In this document: positions 13,251 to 26,299 of the stretch, in pieces
Numbering within the stretch: position 1 is the first letter of the stretch
Layout: every line of letters begins with the position of its first letter
Origin: Letharia columbiana
Taxonomy: Eukaryota; Ascomycota; Lecanoromycetes; Lecanorales; Parmeliaceae
Reading direction: 5' to 3'
Assembly (NCBI RefSeq): GCF_014066305.1
Contig: NW_023501041.1
Span: 1,302,001-1,366,000, forward strand
DNA: 64,000 nt
Made by a program: the position numbers and the translations under genes
The notes under the pieces: generated by a model
Told to the model about the DNA's origin: nothing
What the model saw: only the letters and a program-made list of their open reading frames with translations
Databases searched by the model: none

Positions 13251-13351
13251 TTAATTATTATTTTATTATATAGAATTAATAGCGTTAGTAGAGTAGTTTT
13301 ATCTATCTTTAAAAGTAATTATAATTAAATATAGAATATTAAGCTTTAAAT

Positions 13352-13490
13352 ACGCTTTCACTCAGAAGAAAAGTAAAATTTCTAAAATACCTTAAGATAG
13401 ATAGTAGATTTACGCTTGGTGAGAATCGTAGTTATTAAAAATCCCTAGAGAATCCTCTCTAAATCTCTTTACTTCGAGTGAAAAGCGTTA
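13352..13490. mobile_element. Small inverted-repeat element (about 139 bp)
   Basis: The ends are imperfect inverted repeats: ACGCTTTCACTCAGAAG at the left, and AACGCTTTTCACTCGAAG reading inward from the right. Indels separate the arms, so limits are good to a few bases. The interior has no coding potential. It is probably a MITE, but no target duplication is clear. Confidence 0.5.
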
Positions 13491-13559
13491 TAGATTTTAG
13501 ATTAAATAAGATTTAAGGATAACGTTAGCTTCGCGATTAAGGGGGTATCGAGTTATAAA

Positions 13560-14182
13560 TTAATATTTTAAATAAACTTCTTAAGTTTGATATCGTCGAG
13601 ATTTTTAGTAAATTCGCGTTATTAAGTAATCTTTTAATAATATCTATTATTCTCTATAATATTAAAATCTAAATTCGCTCTCTTATTTTTTAAGTAATAA
13701 TAAATATAATAATTTATAATAACGATATATCTTATAAAACCACTATTATCTATCTACTAGAATATATTCTTAAGAAATATTAAGGCGAAAACTTAAAATA
13801 AATTTATAACGTTATTAATTTTAAACTCTATCTTACGATTTAAATTTTATATAAATTTATAAAAGACTTTTATTACGTCTTTAATATTAATATTATAAGA
13901 TTTTAAGAATAATGTAAATATATTTATAAGTTTTCTACGCTTCGCGTAGTCTAAATATATTAAAATAAAATAAAATACTTTAAGTATATAATATATATTT
14001 TTATAAATATCGAAATTATTAATAAAGAGAAAATAGAGAAAATTAATAAAAGATTTTACGATAATGGCTTCGAGATAATTACGATTAAAATATATTATCT
14101 CGAGCTCGTTATAGATTAAATATAATTAACGTAGAGATTATATAATAAATAAATTAAAATTAAAAACTCTTTAAATAAAGTA
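13560..14182 (+). pseudogene. Degraded plus-strand frame, unidentified (part 1)
   Basis: A Tyr/Arg/Gln-rich plus-strand frame with only RIP-type stops runs to the MITE at 14183. No recognised domain. Confidence 0.3.
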
Positions 14183-14844
14183 CCTTAGAGGAAATACACG
14201 ATTGGGGTATGTCACGTGACTGTACTATCAACTCGATATTTGTTATAACTTTCAATCAACTTTCAATCAACGTCTCATTGATATTAGGATTTCGATAACA
14301 TTAAATTATTCGATATTCGAAATTAATGGATAATTATTTCGTAATTCCCTTATTATATATTAAGGTTTATACTAATTCGGGTATCTCGCTTCGCTTATAA
14401 TAGCCTATTCATCAACGTCACGTGATTTATTTTTGGATTTTTGGATTTTTCTCGAAATTTGATATATAAGTAAGATATATAGCCCTATAGGGCTGTGGGA
14501 CTTAGAGAAATTTTCGAAAAACTTTATATATTACCGCTAGCCATTAATTCTCTACTAGTAATATATTAATGTATTACTTTATAGCGTAGTATTGAAATAA
14601 TAACAAATCGATATCTCTTTCATATTTCATTGACTGTCCATTAACTATCCATTAATAATAAATTTGACTGAATCTACTATAAATAGAAAATTTTATATAA
14701 CTCTATTCGATATACGTTATATAGAACGTAAAATCTGAATGTATCCGGTGTGTAGTCCTTATTATACAAATCGTATAATTATAGCTAATGACTTATTAAT
14801 TTTCTATTAATAGTAAATACTCATGTGTAGTAGCTCTCGTAAGG
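14183..14844 (+). mobile_element. 662-bp MITE, copy 1, little affected by RIP
   Basis: Starts CCTTAGAGGAAATACACG, ends ...CTCGTAAGG, with TA on both sides (14181-14182 and 14845-14846). A second copy of exactly the same length lies inverted at 37548-38209. The two are nearly identical, and both retain CA, TG and two CACGTG hexamers (14213-14218 and 14419-14424). The terminal inverted repeat is short and imperfect (CCTTA plus scattered matches). No open frame of note is present. TA target and short TIR fit a Tc1/mariner-type non-autonomous element. Confidence 0.85.
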
Positions 14845-14846
14845 TA

Positions 14847-17800
14847 ATAATCGTCTAGATAGATAATCTCTTTTTTATCTTCTTTAAAGTTATAATTATA
14901 ATAAATATTAAGATATCGAATAATAAATTATAAAGTTTACTCTAATAAAATATTCTTTATAAAAAAAAGCTTATACTTATTATTTAGATTTAAATTAAAA
15001 TTATCGAGAATAAATACTTTTTAATCTATAACTATTTATAATATTATAATAATATATTCTATTATATCTTATTAATAATCGCGATTAATAAATATTATAT
15101 ATTCGATATAATATAAAGATAAATAGATTTATATTAGATCTTTAGAAATAATAAATATCCTTTTCTAGATATAATAAACTTCCTCTAATATTAATCGAAT
15201 AGAAGATCTCTATATATATAATTATTAAAGCTCTATCGACTTATTTATATATTATATTATTTCGAAGAATATTTTTTTATATAAATATATCGTTAATAGT
15301 ATAATATATATAAGATCTAAGAGTTTATATTAATATTGCTATACTTGATATTTAATACTTTATTATTATATACCCTTCTCTTATTACGATAATAATAATT
15401 ATTTCTTAATTATAATTATAAGAGGCTTTTATAATAATTATAATAAGGAAATATATCGATAAATCTATCGCTTTAATATATCTAGCTTTAAAGAAAGAGT
15501 ATATATATCTAATTTTAAGTTTTTATTTTCTTTCTTAATTATAAAGCTTTTTATTATTAAAGACTTTAATAATTAAAAAATCTCTTATAGTCTTATATAG
15601 TCTATCCGCGATTTATCTAATTTTTTAAATTATAGATTTAATATTAAATATAATAATAGAGATAAGATATCTTTCTCACCTTATTAAATAATTATTTTAA
15701 ATAAAAAAATTAAGAAGAGAGTTGATAATTAAATTTAATAAGAAAGAACTAATAAGAATATTCGCTTTAAATTTTATAATTCTAAATTTAATAATAAAAA
15801 AGCTAGTTATTTATTCTTATCGCTAGAGACGTTAAAATCTTTAAATAATTTAAGAAAGATAAATAATCGAGATTCTTAAGATATTCTACTAACTTCTTTA
15901 ATAGACTATATAATAATTAATATAACGATATTATATCTTAAGAAATTAAATATAATAAATAGATTCTTATTATCTTTATCGCTTAAATTCTTATTATTAT
16001 CTATAGCTATATATATCTACCTTTACTTATATATCTCTTTATCGAAATTGTAAAATAGTAAATCGATGCTTATATCGTTATTTATCTGCTTATTACTCTT
16101 ATTATTACTAAAAGCTATAAATAAAAATATCTTATTATAAAAGTCTTTATTAAACTATCTAAAAAAATCGTTAGAGGCTACAAGTAAAAGTGTTTTACTA
16201 TAAAAGTCTTTATTAAGCTATTTAAAGAAATCTTAGTTATTTTAGAAATATCTAATAGAAAAGTTATTTAAAGAAATAAAGTTATTAATAGAAGAAAGGT
16301 TATTAATAGAGGGAAGGTTATTAAAAAAGCTAATAAATATTTTATTATTAATTATATTATTATAGATATAATAAATAAGATTTGAACTCGAAAGTAATAA
16401 AGATTAATTATTATTATTAATATTCTAGTTAAGTACTTATAGTTAATTTATCTTATAAGATTAAGATATTATTCTTTAATAGAGAATTAATAAAATGATT
16501 CTTAATAGATAATTCTGGATAAATATAAATTTGCTAAAGACTTCGAAGATTATAGAATTAGAAGGTGTTAGAGAGTTATATAAACTTTATAAATAAGTCT
16601 TAATATATTTCGATAAGCTATTAATAATAATATATAATTTAAATTTATAATTCTTAATTAGATATTTGATTATAATAGAAATATTAATTATTAGCTTAGA
16701 TAAATTATATAAATTATTAAGCTTCTTAAATATAATACTAGATAATACGTATTATATTTTTAATATAGATTTCTCGAATTTAATTAATAAATTTATAAGT
16801 ATAAAAAGTTTTAGTTAGATTTACGTTCTTATAGTCGCTATATATATATATAATAAGAATTTAATATAATCTATATTAGAGTTATTAACTTTCTCTTTAA
16901 AGACTATTATAATAATCTTTAACTACTATTAAAGCGTATAGATTATAATTATAGATTATAGAAAGAAAAGAAAAATCTCTCTATTAGAAGCTTTAAAGAT
17001 ATACTATAATTAAGTAGTTACTATATCTTCGATTAAAGATATTATTATAGTATATTTTCTACTATAGATTTTATATTATAAGTTTTTATATATTATTTAT
17101 AAATAGAGAAATTAATAGAATAAAAGCTTTTAATAGAAGGGTTTAATATATTTAAAGAAGGATTTCCTCGTTCTTTCGCTATAATAGAATATATTAAAAT
17201 ACTTTATATAGTAATAAGATATAAGATCTATTTCACTTATTTTATTTAATTTAATTATATCTTATTATCTCCCTCTCCTTAAATATCTATTCTTTAAAAT
17301 CGACGATAACGTTTTTAATATTATCTCCGTCGTTAAAGATCTATTAATTTAATTCCGCTATTATCTATAATATAGCCTTCTTAATATTTCTTTAGATTAT
17401 TTAATTATTAAAACTATTAGCGACGTAATATTTATATATCTATACTACCGCGCTCGGGTTTCTTATATATATCGCGCGTTTAAGAGCTTAGATCTAGATA
17501 CTTAAATTATATATATACTCGACTATATAAATTTTTTAATATATCTATTATAGATTTAGACTAGTTAATCTTACCGCGTATATTATAATTAAAATCTAAG
17601 CTCGATTAATATATTTAATAAATATTATAATAATAGTATCGCGCTCTTCTATCTATTAATAAGTATCGAGAGTTATATAATTAATCGCGAGAAATTAAAA
17701 GATTATAATAAGAAATATCGTAATAACTAATAATTAATAAAAGATTAAGATCTTCTTCTAATCTCTTATAATTTATAACGAAATTAGTATATACGAAAGG

Positions 17801-17900
17801 CTGCTATAGAGAGATATTTATAAGAGACTATTACGAAAGCCTACGGTATAAAGCTTACGATATAAAGCCTATTATAGAAAGTTTATTATATATTTATAGA
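14847..17900 (+). pseudogene. Degraded plus-strand frame, unidentified (part 2)
   Basis: Long stretches of this region, clearest at 15840-16020 and 16480-17800, read as one plus-strand frame if TAA and TAG are former Gln codons. Around 16110-16240 a 60-bp segment is present twice in tandem (AAAGTCTTTATTAA(A/G)CTAT...), followed by short Glu/Lys-Leu repeats to 16330. I recognise no domain. It could be a continuation of the frame at 13560-14182, interrupted by the 662-bp MITE. Its role in the 21.5-kb insertion is unknown. Confidence 0.35.
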
Positions 17901-17999
17901 AATAGTAAAGTATATATATATTTAGTTATAAATATTACGAAGTAGAGTATATAGCTTCGACGTATTTTTAAATAATTTCTAAAGTAATAGATTTAAGTT

Positions 18000-19120
18000 C
18001 TTTATATTTAATTTTATGTAAACCATAAATCACTCGAGAAAGAAACGCTTTTTATTAAAAGTTTTCTTTATATTAATAGTTTTTAGATTCTAGATCTTAT
18101 CTAAATTAGAGAGATTAATTTATATTATTAATAATAGTAATTTACGCTATATTGTTAGCGACTACTTTATTAATTTTTTCTCTTCTTTAAAGATAAAAAG
18201 CTAGTTAATAAGTTTCTTCTCAGATTTAATATACTATTATCACTCTTTCTTATTAAATAAATAATTAATAATAGCGGCTTTAATACGCGATAGAGAATTA
18301 GCGATCTTATAATCTATTTCGAAAGAAATTCGACTCTATAAAATACGGCGAATTATTAACTTTTTTTATATCTTAACTATTCGAAAACCTTATTAGATAG
18401 AATCTATTCGATAAATAAAAATTTAATTTTTTATAGCGCGAATTATAAGCTATAGCTTAACTACTATATACTTATTAAAAATAAAAAATAAATCTTTATT
18501 ATCTCTAAAGTATATTTTTATAAATAATCTCTCTAACTACTACTTATTAGCGTTAAATAATTTAATAAAGAGTATATAATTTAATTAGTTATTAATATTA
18601 TTAAGAATAAAAGTAGTATTAATTATAATATAGCGTAAAGTATTTAATTATAATATTAGATTAGAGATATTAATAGAGAGAGATTTTAATAAATAATATT
18701 TATTATTAACTATTAAATTAAAGTAATTTTCTAAACTTTCTTTTTAAAGAGTATCTACTTTAAAGCGAATTTTATTAGCCTTCGTCTTCGATATAGCTAA
18801 TTTATTAATTCGATATTTTTAAATAGTTATAAAATTATAGCGAATTGCGAATATCGTATAGCTACTTATAATTATAGCTCTAAAATACTACTTCTTTTTA
18901 TCGAATAACTCGTATACGTAATAGAGAGTTTTTATAATTATACGCTTATTTATAATAGACTTCGAATATCGAATATCTCTATAATACTTATATACTTTAA
19001 AGATATTTAAGATAATAAGATTAATAGTTTTAATTTACTATAATATAAGAGCTTTAAATATTAGAATAAGAATTAATTTCGTAAAAAATTAATTCTTAAT
19101 AGAAATATCTTTACGAAATT
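18000..19120 (-). pseudogene. Degraded minus-strand frame, unidentified
   Basis: The minus strand of 18240-18600 reads continuously when RIP-type stops are ignored, with a basic and aromatic composition (for example a patch NSPYFIESNFFRNRL). I do not recognise a family. Confidence 0.3.
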
Positions 19121-19139
19121 TTTAAAGCTAGATTAATAG

Positions 19140-19262
19140 TTAGCGAAAGTTTATAGCGAAAGTTTATTTATAAAAGTCTATAATAAAAAGCCTATAGCGG
19201 GAAGCCTATAATAGAAAGTTTATAATAGAAAGTCTATGATAGAAAGTCTATGATAAGGTATA
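19140..19262. repeat. Minisatellite of about 12-16 bp units
   Basis: Roughly eight irregular units resembling GAAAGTCTATGATA or GAAAGTTTATAATA. A related array of GCCTACGGTATAAA-type units lies at 17830-17900, so both may derive from one protein with short repeats. From 19263 to 19796 I see only AT-rich sequence without recognised genes. Confidence 0.6.
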
Positions 19263-20514
19263 TATATTAATAGAAAGGGGTTTATCTATAAGAGATAGCT
19301 AATAATAATTTATATTTTTTTTAAATTAATATAGTTTACTAGAAAGTAGGCTTATAAGTAAAACTATAGATAAAACTTAATAATCGCTTTTATTCTTATT
19401 AATTATTAAAATTTAAATTATTAAGATAAATTTATATTAGATATATAAAAGATAATCTTATTATTATATTAAGATATATAAAATAAATAATACGAGTTTT
19501 TAAGATCTTCTCGCTAATAGTCTTTATTATCGAAGTATAACTACTATACGTTAAATTCCGCCGCTATTATATTATTTTATAATTAATATTAAATAATATT
19601 TATTTCTTAATTACGCGTAATTTTATTAAATTAAATCTTCTAATTATAATCTATAATATAAGTAGTAATTTATTTAATTAATTTAAGACTTTTCTTAAAA
19701 GCCTTTATATTATTACTCTTTTAAATTAATTTATTAATAAGCTATACTTTCTAAAATCGCTTCTTAATATTAAATTTTCTAACTCTATTCTCGATTATTA
19801 GTATATATAATAGAATAAGATAGGGCTGAGCTTGAAAACCTTGAATTTGTATGTGCAGCCAATTATAAATTCGGGTTCGCTACGCTCTTTAATTAGACCG
19901 GCTAAAAGTCAGCTCGATAGCTCTCCCGCGCCTCCCTTATCAAAAATTTATATGTAGAAGTTTTACACTTTGAAGTACTCAGCTTGCGATATATATAGTT
20001 ACTTTATAATTCCTCAAATTATAGAGCTCGCTTTACGCTTTCTAACGCTGTAAAAATTATGAAGTTTGGTTTACTATTAGTGGATTAAATAGATATTTAA
20101 ATATTATAGTTATATTAAACGCGTTTGAGATCGGATAATAATCCTTCCACCTATTTGTTTATGTAACTATTCTTCTTTCACTATTCTATTAATTTATTAA
20201 TATAAATACATTTATTCTCGATACCCTCGCGGAAATGTTACTAAACGCTTTAGATATGTATACCCCTTTTACCCGCCTCTTTAAGCCCCTACTAACGTCT
20301 TTAGATTACCCCTCGACGATTTCGCTATTACTAGCAATCGAGGCCGTAAGGAAGCTTAACAGCTACTTGCTACTACTTATAAACGCGTTAAAAGATTAAA
20401 AAGAGCCCGAATGAATTCACAGCCATCGTCTTCGTCTTCCTCTATATACTTCTTTTAAGTTAGCGATACTCGACTAGTCGCTTAGTCAATACTACCTACT
20501 CTATTAGCTCAGTA

Positions 20515-20600
20515 ATCTACTTAGTTAGATCGTTAGTTAGTTACTTAGTTATTTACTTAGTTAGCTACTTAGTCAGCTACTTAGCTAGAGTACTTAGTTA
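20515..20600. repeat. Short-unit minisatellite in B
   Basis: Irregular 11-13 bp units of the type TACTTAGTTAGC or TACTTAGTCAGC. The left B copy has a shorter version near 535-575. Confidence 0.75.
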
Positions 20601-20739
20601 AATAAGAGAAGAAACTATAATAGACGAATATAGAGAATACTATAGAGAATATTGCGGATATAGTTAGCAGCAGTAGTAACACAATAGATCTACTCTCTAC
20701 GATCTCACATCAATCTATTTAATTAGTGTAAGAGAAGTT

Positions 20740-21620
20740 ACTATAGCAAGTAAATGCGGAGAATACTACGGAGAATACTACGGAGAAATTAAGCGGCAAT
20801 AAGATTATTATCGTTAAGAACACGGCTTAGCTCTTCAAGATCCCACGTTATATACTCTCCACGATTCCATATCAAATTATTACTTAGCAAGCGGAGAATA
20901 TTACTATAACTTAATCTATTATTCTCACTATATTAATAACATCGTAAGAGAAGAAACTATAATAGATAAATGCGGAGAATACTGCGGAGAATACTATGGA
21001 GAATACTACGGAGAAATCAAGCGGTAATAAGGCCATTATCGTTAAGAACACGGCTCAGCTCTCCAAGATTCTACGTTATATGCTCTCCACGATTCCATAT
21101 CAAATTATTACTTAGTAAGCGGAGAATACTACTATAACTTAATCTATTATCTTCACTGTATTAATAATATCGTAAGAGAAGGAACTATAATAGGCAAATG
21201 CGGAGAATATTACGGAGAAACCAAGCGGTAATAAGGCCATTATCGTCAAGAACACGGCTTAGCTCTTCAAGATCCCACGTTATATGCTCTCTACGGTTCT
21301 ATATTAAATCATTACTTAGTAAGTGGAGAATACCACTATAACTTAATCGTTCCACATTAAATTATTACTTAGCAAGCGGAGAACACTACTGTAACTTGGC
21401 CTATTATCCCTACTATATTGAGGAGTAAGAGAAGAAACTATAATAGGCAAATGCGGAGAACACTACGGAGAAATTAAGCGGCAATAAGACTATTATCGTC
21501 AAGAACACGGCTTAGCTCTCCAAGTTCCCACGTTATATACTCTCTACGATTTCATATTAAATTATTACTTAGCAAGCGAAGAATATTACTATAACTTAAT
21601 CTATTATCCCTACTGCATTA
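20740..21620. repeat. Tandem array of 200-250 bp units in B
   Basis: Each unit contains AACACGGCT(T/C)AGCTCT (about 20819, 21047, 21251 and 21503), followed by CACGTTATATRCTCTC and GCGGAGAA(T/C)A blocks. Spacings are about 228, 204 and 252 bp. Units contain complementary-looking plus and minus motifs but no coding frame. Confidence 0.8.
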
Positions 21621-22076
21621 ATATAATATATTACTATAATAATATTATAAGAGAAGGATCTACTATTATAGTTAATTGGGCCTCTATAGAAGGAACATCG
21701 GACGATATATATTTGGACGAATTAAAACCGTTTAATGTCTACAGCTATTTCATTATTCGAAAGATTTCACTACGGTAGAAGATATTATAGGATTCACACC
21801 ACTAACTAACACGTTGTCTCCATTTCTTTCCGATATTTCGATACTTCTTACCATAAGAACATAGCCTTTCTCTATTTTTTATAGGCAATTATTACGAATT
21901 AATCCTCTATACTTAATATACCTTCCTAATTAGGCCTTAGCGCGCCTCTCTCCGCACATAGATTAAAAACGCACAGCAAGCGATTAGAGTTCGATTTAAC
22001 TTAGGGCTAGGGCTAAAATTCGATTTAACTTAGAAAAATCCAACTCCATAAATTTAATTCATGGGCCTTTACTTGT

Positions 22077-23473
22077 TATTATTTAAATATTTATTAAAAT
22101 CTTAATCTTAATACTATCTTTATTCTTTTTATTAATATTATAATTAAACTTAAGCTTCTAATTATTTAACTATATAACTTTTACTTACTTATTAAGTTAT
22201 ATTATCTCTTAATTATAAATAATACTTAATAGAAAGTTAGTAATAAGCTTAATTTAAATAAATTGCTTATTCTTAGAAGACGGAGGTAATAAAGAAATAA
22301 GTCGAGAAGGGGTTATAGAAGGCTACGATAATATATTACCTTACTTAAGATTAATATATCTATAAAAGAATACTTTCTAAAGATATCTATTAAATAAATA
22401 TCTATCGAATAATCTAGTAAATTTAAAATTAGAGGCTATAATATATTACTAGTCTATTATAAATTAATTAAAAGTCTATATATAAATAAGTGCTCGCTAA
22501 AGATTATAATAGCTAGGTGCTTACTAAATACTCTAACTTACTCTCTATAAAAGGGTCTTATATACTTCTTAATAAAAGGCGTCTAGAGAGAGCTTAATTA
22601 TACTCCTTATATTTAATAAATAATTAAACTCTTAGATTAATTTATATTAGCGAAAGTTCTTTATTAAAGAATAATTCTAAAGTACTCTTAATATTAATAT
22701 AATAAATATTATATATTACGTAGATATAATAATTTATTTAATTTTAATTAAATTTATTAAAATATAAAGTTAAAAACTTATTAAATCTTAATTATTTTTT
22801 AATAAGTATATACTCCTTAACTATAATAAATTATAGCCCTCGTTTATAAGATATACTTATATATTTTATAGCTTTTTATTATAATAGTATCTAGATATAA
22901 ACGTAGATTTCGAAGTATAATCTAAATTAATTACTTTTAACGAAGCGTTTTATTTTATTTATATCTACGAATTCTAGTTTTATATAAAGATCTTCGTACT
23001 TATAAAAAGCTAGCTCTTTCTTATAAATTTCGATTAATAAGAATATTATTATAATTATAGAAGACTTTAGATATAGAATAATAGAATAAATAGATTAATT
23101 TATAGAGTATTTATTTATCTACGTAAGACTTTAATTAGATTAAATTATAGTCTTATATAAGATAAATTATAATAATAATATTAAAGTAAGATAGTTAAGA
23201 ACTCGTGAATTAAGATTTTAAGAACTAATAAAATTTATTTTATATTTTTTTTATAAAGAGTAAATTTATAATTAAGATAGATATAGAAATTAAGTAATAC
23301 GTAAATAAGTAATAACTCTCATCTTATATATATAGAGAGAGACTTATAGTTATACTTTTATAATTTTATAATAATATTTAATCTAATCGATAGATTACTC
23401 TATAATAATCTTCTATAATAAGATCTATATCTCTAAATATATTATTATTTATTAGTCTATTTATTTTTCTTAA
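22077..23473 (+). pseudogene. Degraded frame left of Gypsy-2, unidentified
   Basis: From about 22,870 to 23,473 one plus-strand frame is continuous if RIP-type stops are ignored. It appears to continue after Gypsy-2 from 30466, since joining across the GTTAT duplication keeps the frame. The first 800 bp hold no recognised gene. No known domain is recognised in the protein. Confidence 0.35.
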
Positions 23474-23478
23474 GTTAT

Positions 23479-23642
23479 TATTACGAGCGTATTCTTAACA
23501 CACCCCTCAGCCCTATGACTAGCGGGCCTTGGCGGAGGCATCTCCTATTATATTATACCTTCTTTTCATCTATATAATTCGATATCTTAGTTATCTTATT
23601 TAATATATCTATATTAATATTATATCTATATTAATTCTAATA
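23479..23642 (+). repeat. 5' LTR of Gypsy-2
   Basis: 164 bp, partner of 30297-30460. It keeps the GC-rich patch AGCGGGCCTTGGCGGAG. Confidence 0.95.
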
Positions 23643-24599
23643 CTATAATTAAGATTAACTTACTTATTTTATTTATATTAGCGAATAAATTTAAAGAAAT
23701 ACGCTAATAGAGACTTTAATAAGAAATTAAGTTAAGCTATTATATCTCTAAGTAAGTCTATTAGATAGATAAATCGATTTTAAAGAGTCTAAAAGAGATA
23801 GCGAAACGGTCTCGATAAATAGTAATTAAGGGATAAAGAAGGTATTAGATTATTCGTATAGCTAGCGAATCGAAAGAAATAGCTAATATTATCTTATATT
23901 TCTATATTTAAAATATATATTAGTAGTACTACTTGCAACTTTATATACTATAACATCTAAGGTTTTAACGAGATCTTAATTAGATAAGAAACGATCGAGT
24001 TATAGCTAATCTAGAATACTATTCTTTAAATCGAAACTTTTTTATATATAACTTCTCTACGAGATAAGAGACCCTCTAAGCGAAGTAAGTATACTCGAAA
24101 GACTACTATTTAAAGCATTTATAGTCTTCTTAATATCTTAAATAATTAAGAAATAAGTATATTAAGCCTTCGTAAAGAAATAACCTTATCTCGAGCTTTA
24201 TAGTGAAATTTTTTATTCTTAATATCGAATAATTTCGACGTGCTTTCGAGAAACTTCACTGTTCTCTAGTATATCTAGTATTTCTAATACCTATTCTTTC
24301 AAAGTATTTAAACTTCTCTTTACTTTATTCTTATAGCGAAGTTTAATATCAAAAGAATAGATTAAATTAAGACTTTATTAGAGTATACTAAATTTTAATA
24401 AATATTAATTCTATTAGATAATATTCTTAATAAGATAAATTCGACGAATATATCTTAAAATATCGTTAATAGTTTATAACTATAATATTAGACTAAGTAC
24501 TAACCTAACGAATTTATAATTATATTAAATAAAATTCGTTAGAAATAAAATAATTTTCGAAAGATTATTACTCGATATTATATTATCGTAATAGAAAAG

Positions 24600-25640
24600 A
24601 ACTTAATTATAAACGATTTATATTAGATCTATAAAATAATCGAGAAGATAAATTAACTAGCTCGAGATTTCTAGAAGAATATAACTTCTTTATAGCGGAA
24701 AGTTAATGGCCTTAAGATATAGTTAATAAAAGATTTACAATTATTATTAATTAAGGAGGAACGTATATCTAGACGTTTAAAAGAGAAATTAATTAAAATC
24801 TTAAATCTATCTCTATTTATTAACGATAATAATTTTATTTAAAACGACTAATTTTCTAGAATAGAATAGAAATTTAAGGCTAATAGCGATTATTATCTTA
24901 TTAAAAACTTTAAGATAACTTATATAATTTTATAACTCGGCGATAAGGCTATATAATATATAATATATAGAAAACTTCGAAACTCTATTAATCTATATTA
25001 GTCTTTTATTAAGATTATAAATAAGTTAATTAATATCTATAAGAACTTAAATCGACGTAGTAATATATTACGTAATATATATACTTTATAATAAAGAATT
25101 TAAATCTTTATCGACTTCTATTTAAACTTTATTTAACTAGATACTATTCTTAATTATAACGAAACTCTTATACTAGAGAATTATCTTCTTAAGAAATTAA
25201 GAAAGAAATTAAAGAAGATATAGTAGATCGTAGAAGGTTTTATTATCTTAAAGATTGTAAAAGAATATCTTCGAAAGCTAAATAACTTATAACGTATTAA
25301 TTATAAGGATTTTAAGTTTATAAAGACTACTATTAAGTTAATTATAATATAAATATTAACGATAGTATTCGCGACTAATATACGCTTTATATTTATTATC
25401 GAGTTTAATTTAAGTATAACTACTACGCCTTTAAATATTATAATCGATTTAAAATTAAGAGAACTAATATACTATAACTGCGGTAAGAAAGACTATTATC
25501 GAAAGGATTATATAATTATTATCTAAATCGAGGCCGATAAAAAGGCCTTCGAGAAAGTACGATTTCACGCGATAAAAATAAATAAAGAATTCGAAATTGA
25601 TAACGTCGACACCACGGATAGCGACGATTTTTTCTCAGAT
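24600..25640 (+). pseudogene. Gypsy-2 gag remnant with zinc knuckle
   Basis: The plus-strand frame contains YYNCGKKDYYRKDY at about 25469-25510. This is a CCHC zinc knuckle in which the first Cys, the His and the last Cys have become Tyr, and one Gly has become Asp. An acidic Ser/Asp-rich tail follows (about 25,590-25,650). The Gag start lies upstream, probably around 23,900, but cannot be fixed. Stops at former Gln codons inactivate it. Confidence 0.8.
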
Positions 25641-26299
25641 TCGGGAAATAAATAGCCTCTTCTAAAGTTACGATAAGAGATACTTATAAAGTATATCTAA
25701 TAGATACCTCTAATAACGCTTTAACACGTTATTCTTTTCGTATATAAATTATATTATCTTTATAAGAAAGAATCTATTTACTTAAGAACTTTCTTATAGA
25801 TAGTAAATATATTAGAACTTATATAATCATAAATAAGTCCTTAATTCCAGCGATATATAAGGTCTTATATCTAGAATTACTTTCACTATTATAACCTAAA
25901 CCACTAAGAGATTATAACGACTAGATTATAAAACGATTAATTATATATTATTTACTTTTTATAGTAATAATAAAAGACTATTAAGAAGAAATATATTTAA
26001 TACTAATTATATTATTAAAATATAATATAATAATTAGAAAATCTTAAATAAATAAACACGGGGTAGTTCTTAATATATTATGAAATAAGATACTCTTTCT
26101 ACTCGGTCGATGTAATTATAATAATAATTAGATATTAATAATAAACGAACTCCCCTTTCTATTAACTTCGAAGCTTCGGCTATCTATATTATCTACTTCT
26201 CTATCTATTATATTAAAACGATAAAGCCCTTTCTTATCTATCTGCGATAATAAGACTAATTTAAATATCTTATTAAATAAGAATAAGAATAATAAGAAG

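Larger units (their letters stand above)
19797..22076 (-). mobile_element. Repeat family B, right copy (2.28 kb, inverted relative to the left copy)
   Basis: Runs from ATTAGTATATATAATAG at 19797 to ...GGGCCTTTACTTGT near 22076. The two ends correspond to the two ends of the 427-bp family A repeat. It pairs with 1-9537 as a long inverted repeat. This copy keeps far more CA and TG than its surroundings, so it is the better template for the family. It holds a short-unit minisatellite (20515-20600) and about four longer tandem units (20740-21620). No transposase or other open frame is found. The sequence TTAGGGCTAGGGCTA occurs near its outer end (about 22013-22027). Confidence 0.8.

Noticed and set aside
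20740..21620. CRISPR array
   Set aside because: Units are 200-250 bp with no short conserved repeat and unique spacers, and the host is a fungus.
1..22076. A single 22-kb transposon with 2-kb terminal inverted repeats (1-9537 against 19797-22076)
   Set aside because: The two arms are separate copies of family B: each has the family's own two ends. The left lies in Copia C1 and the right in the later 21.5-kb insertion. The TRIM1 target duplication across 11231 and 33732 is incompatible with one element spanning 1-22076.
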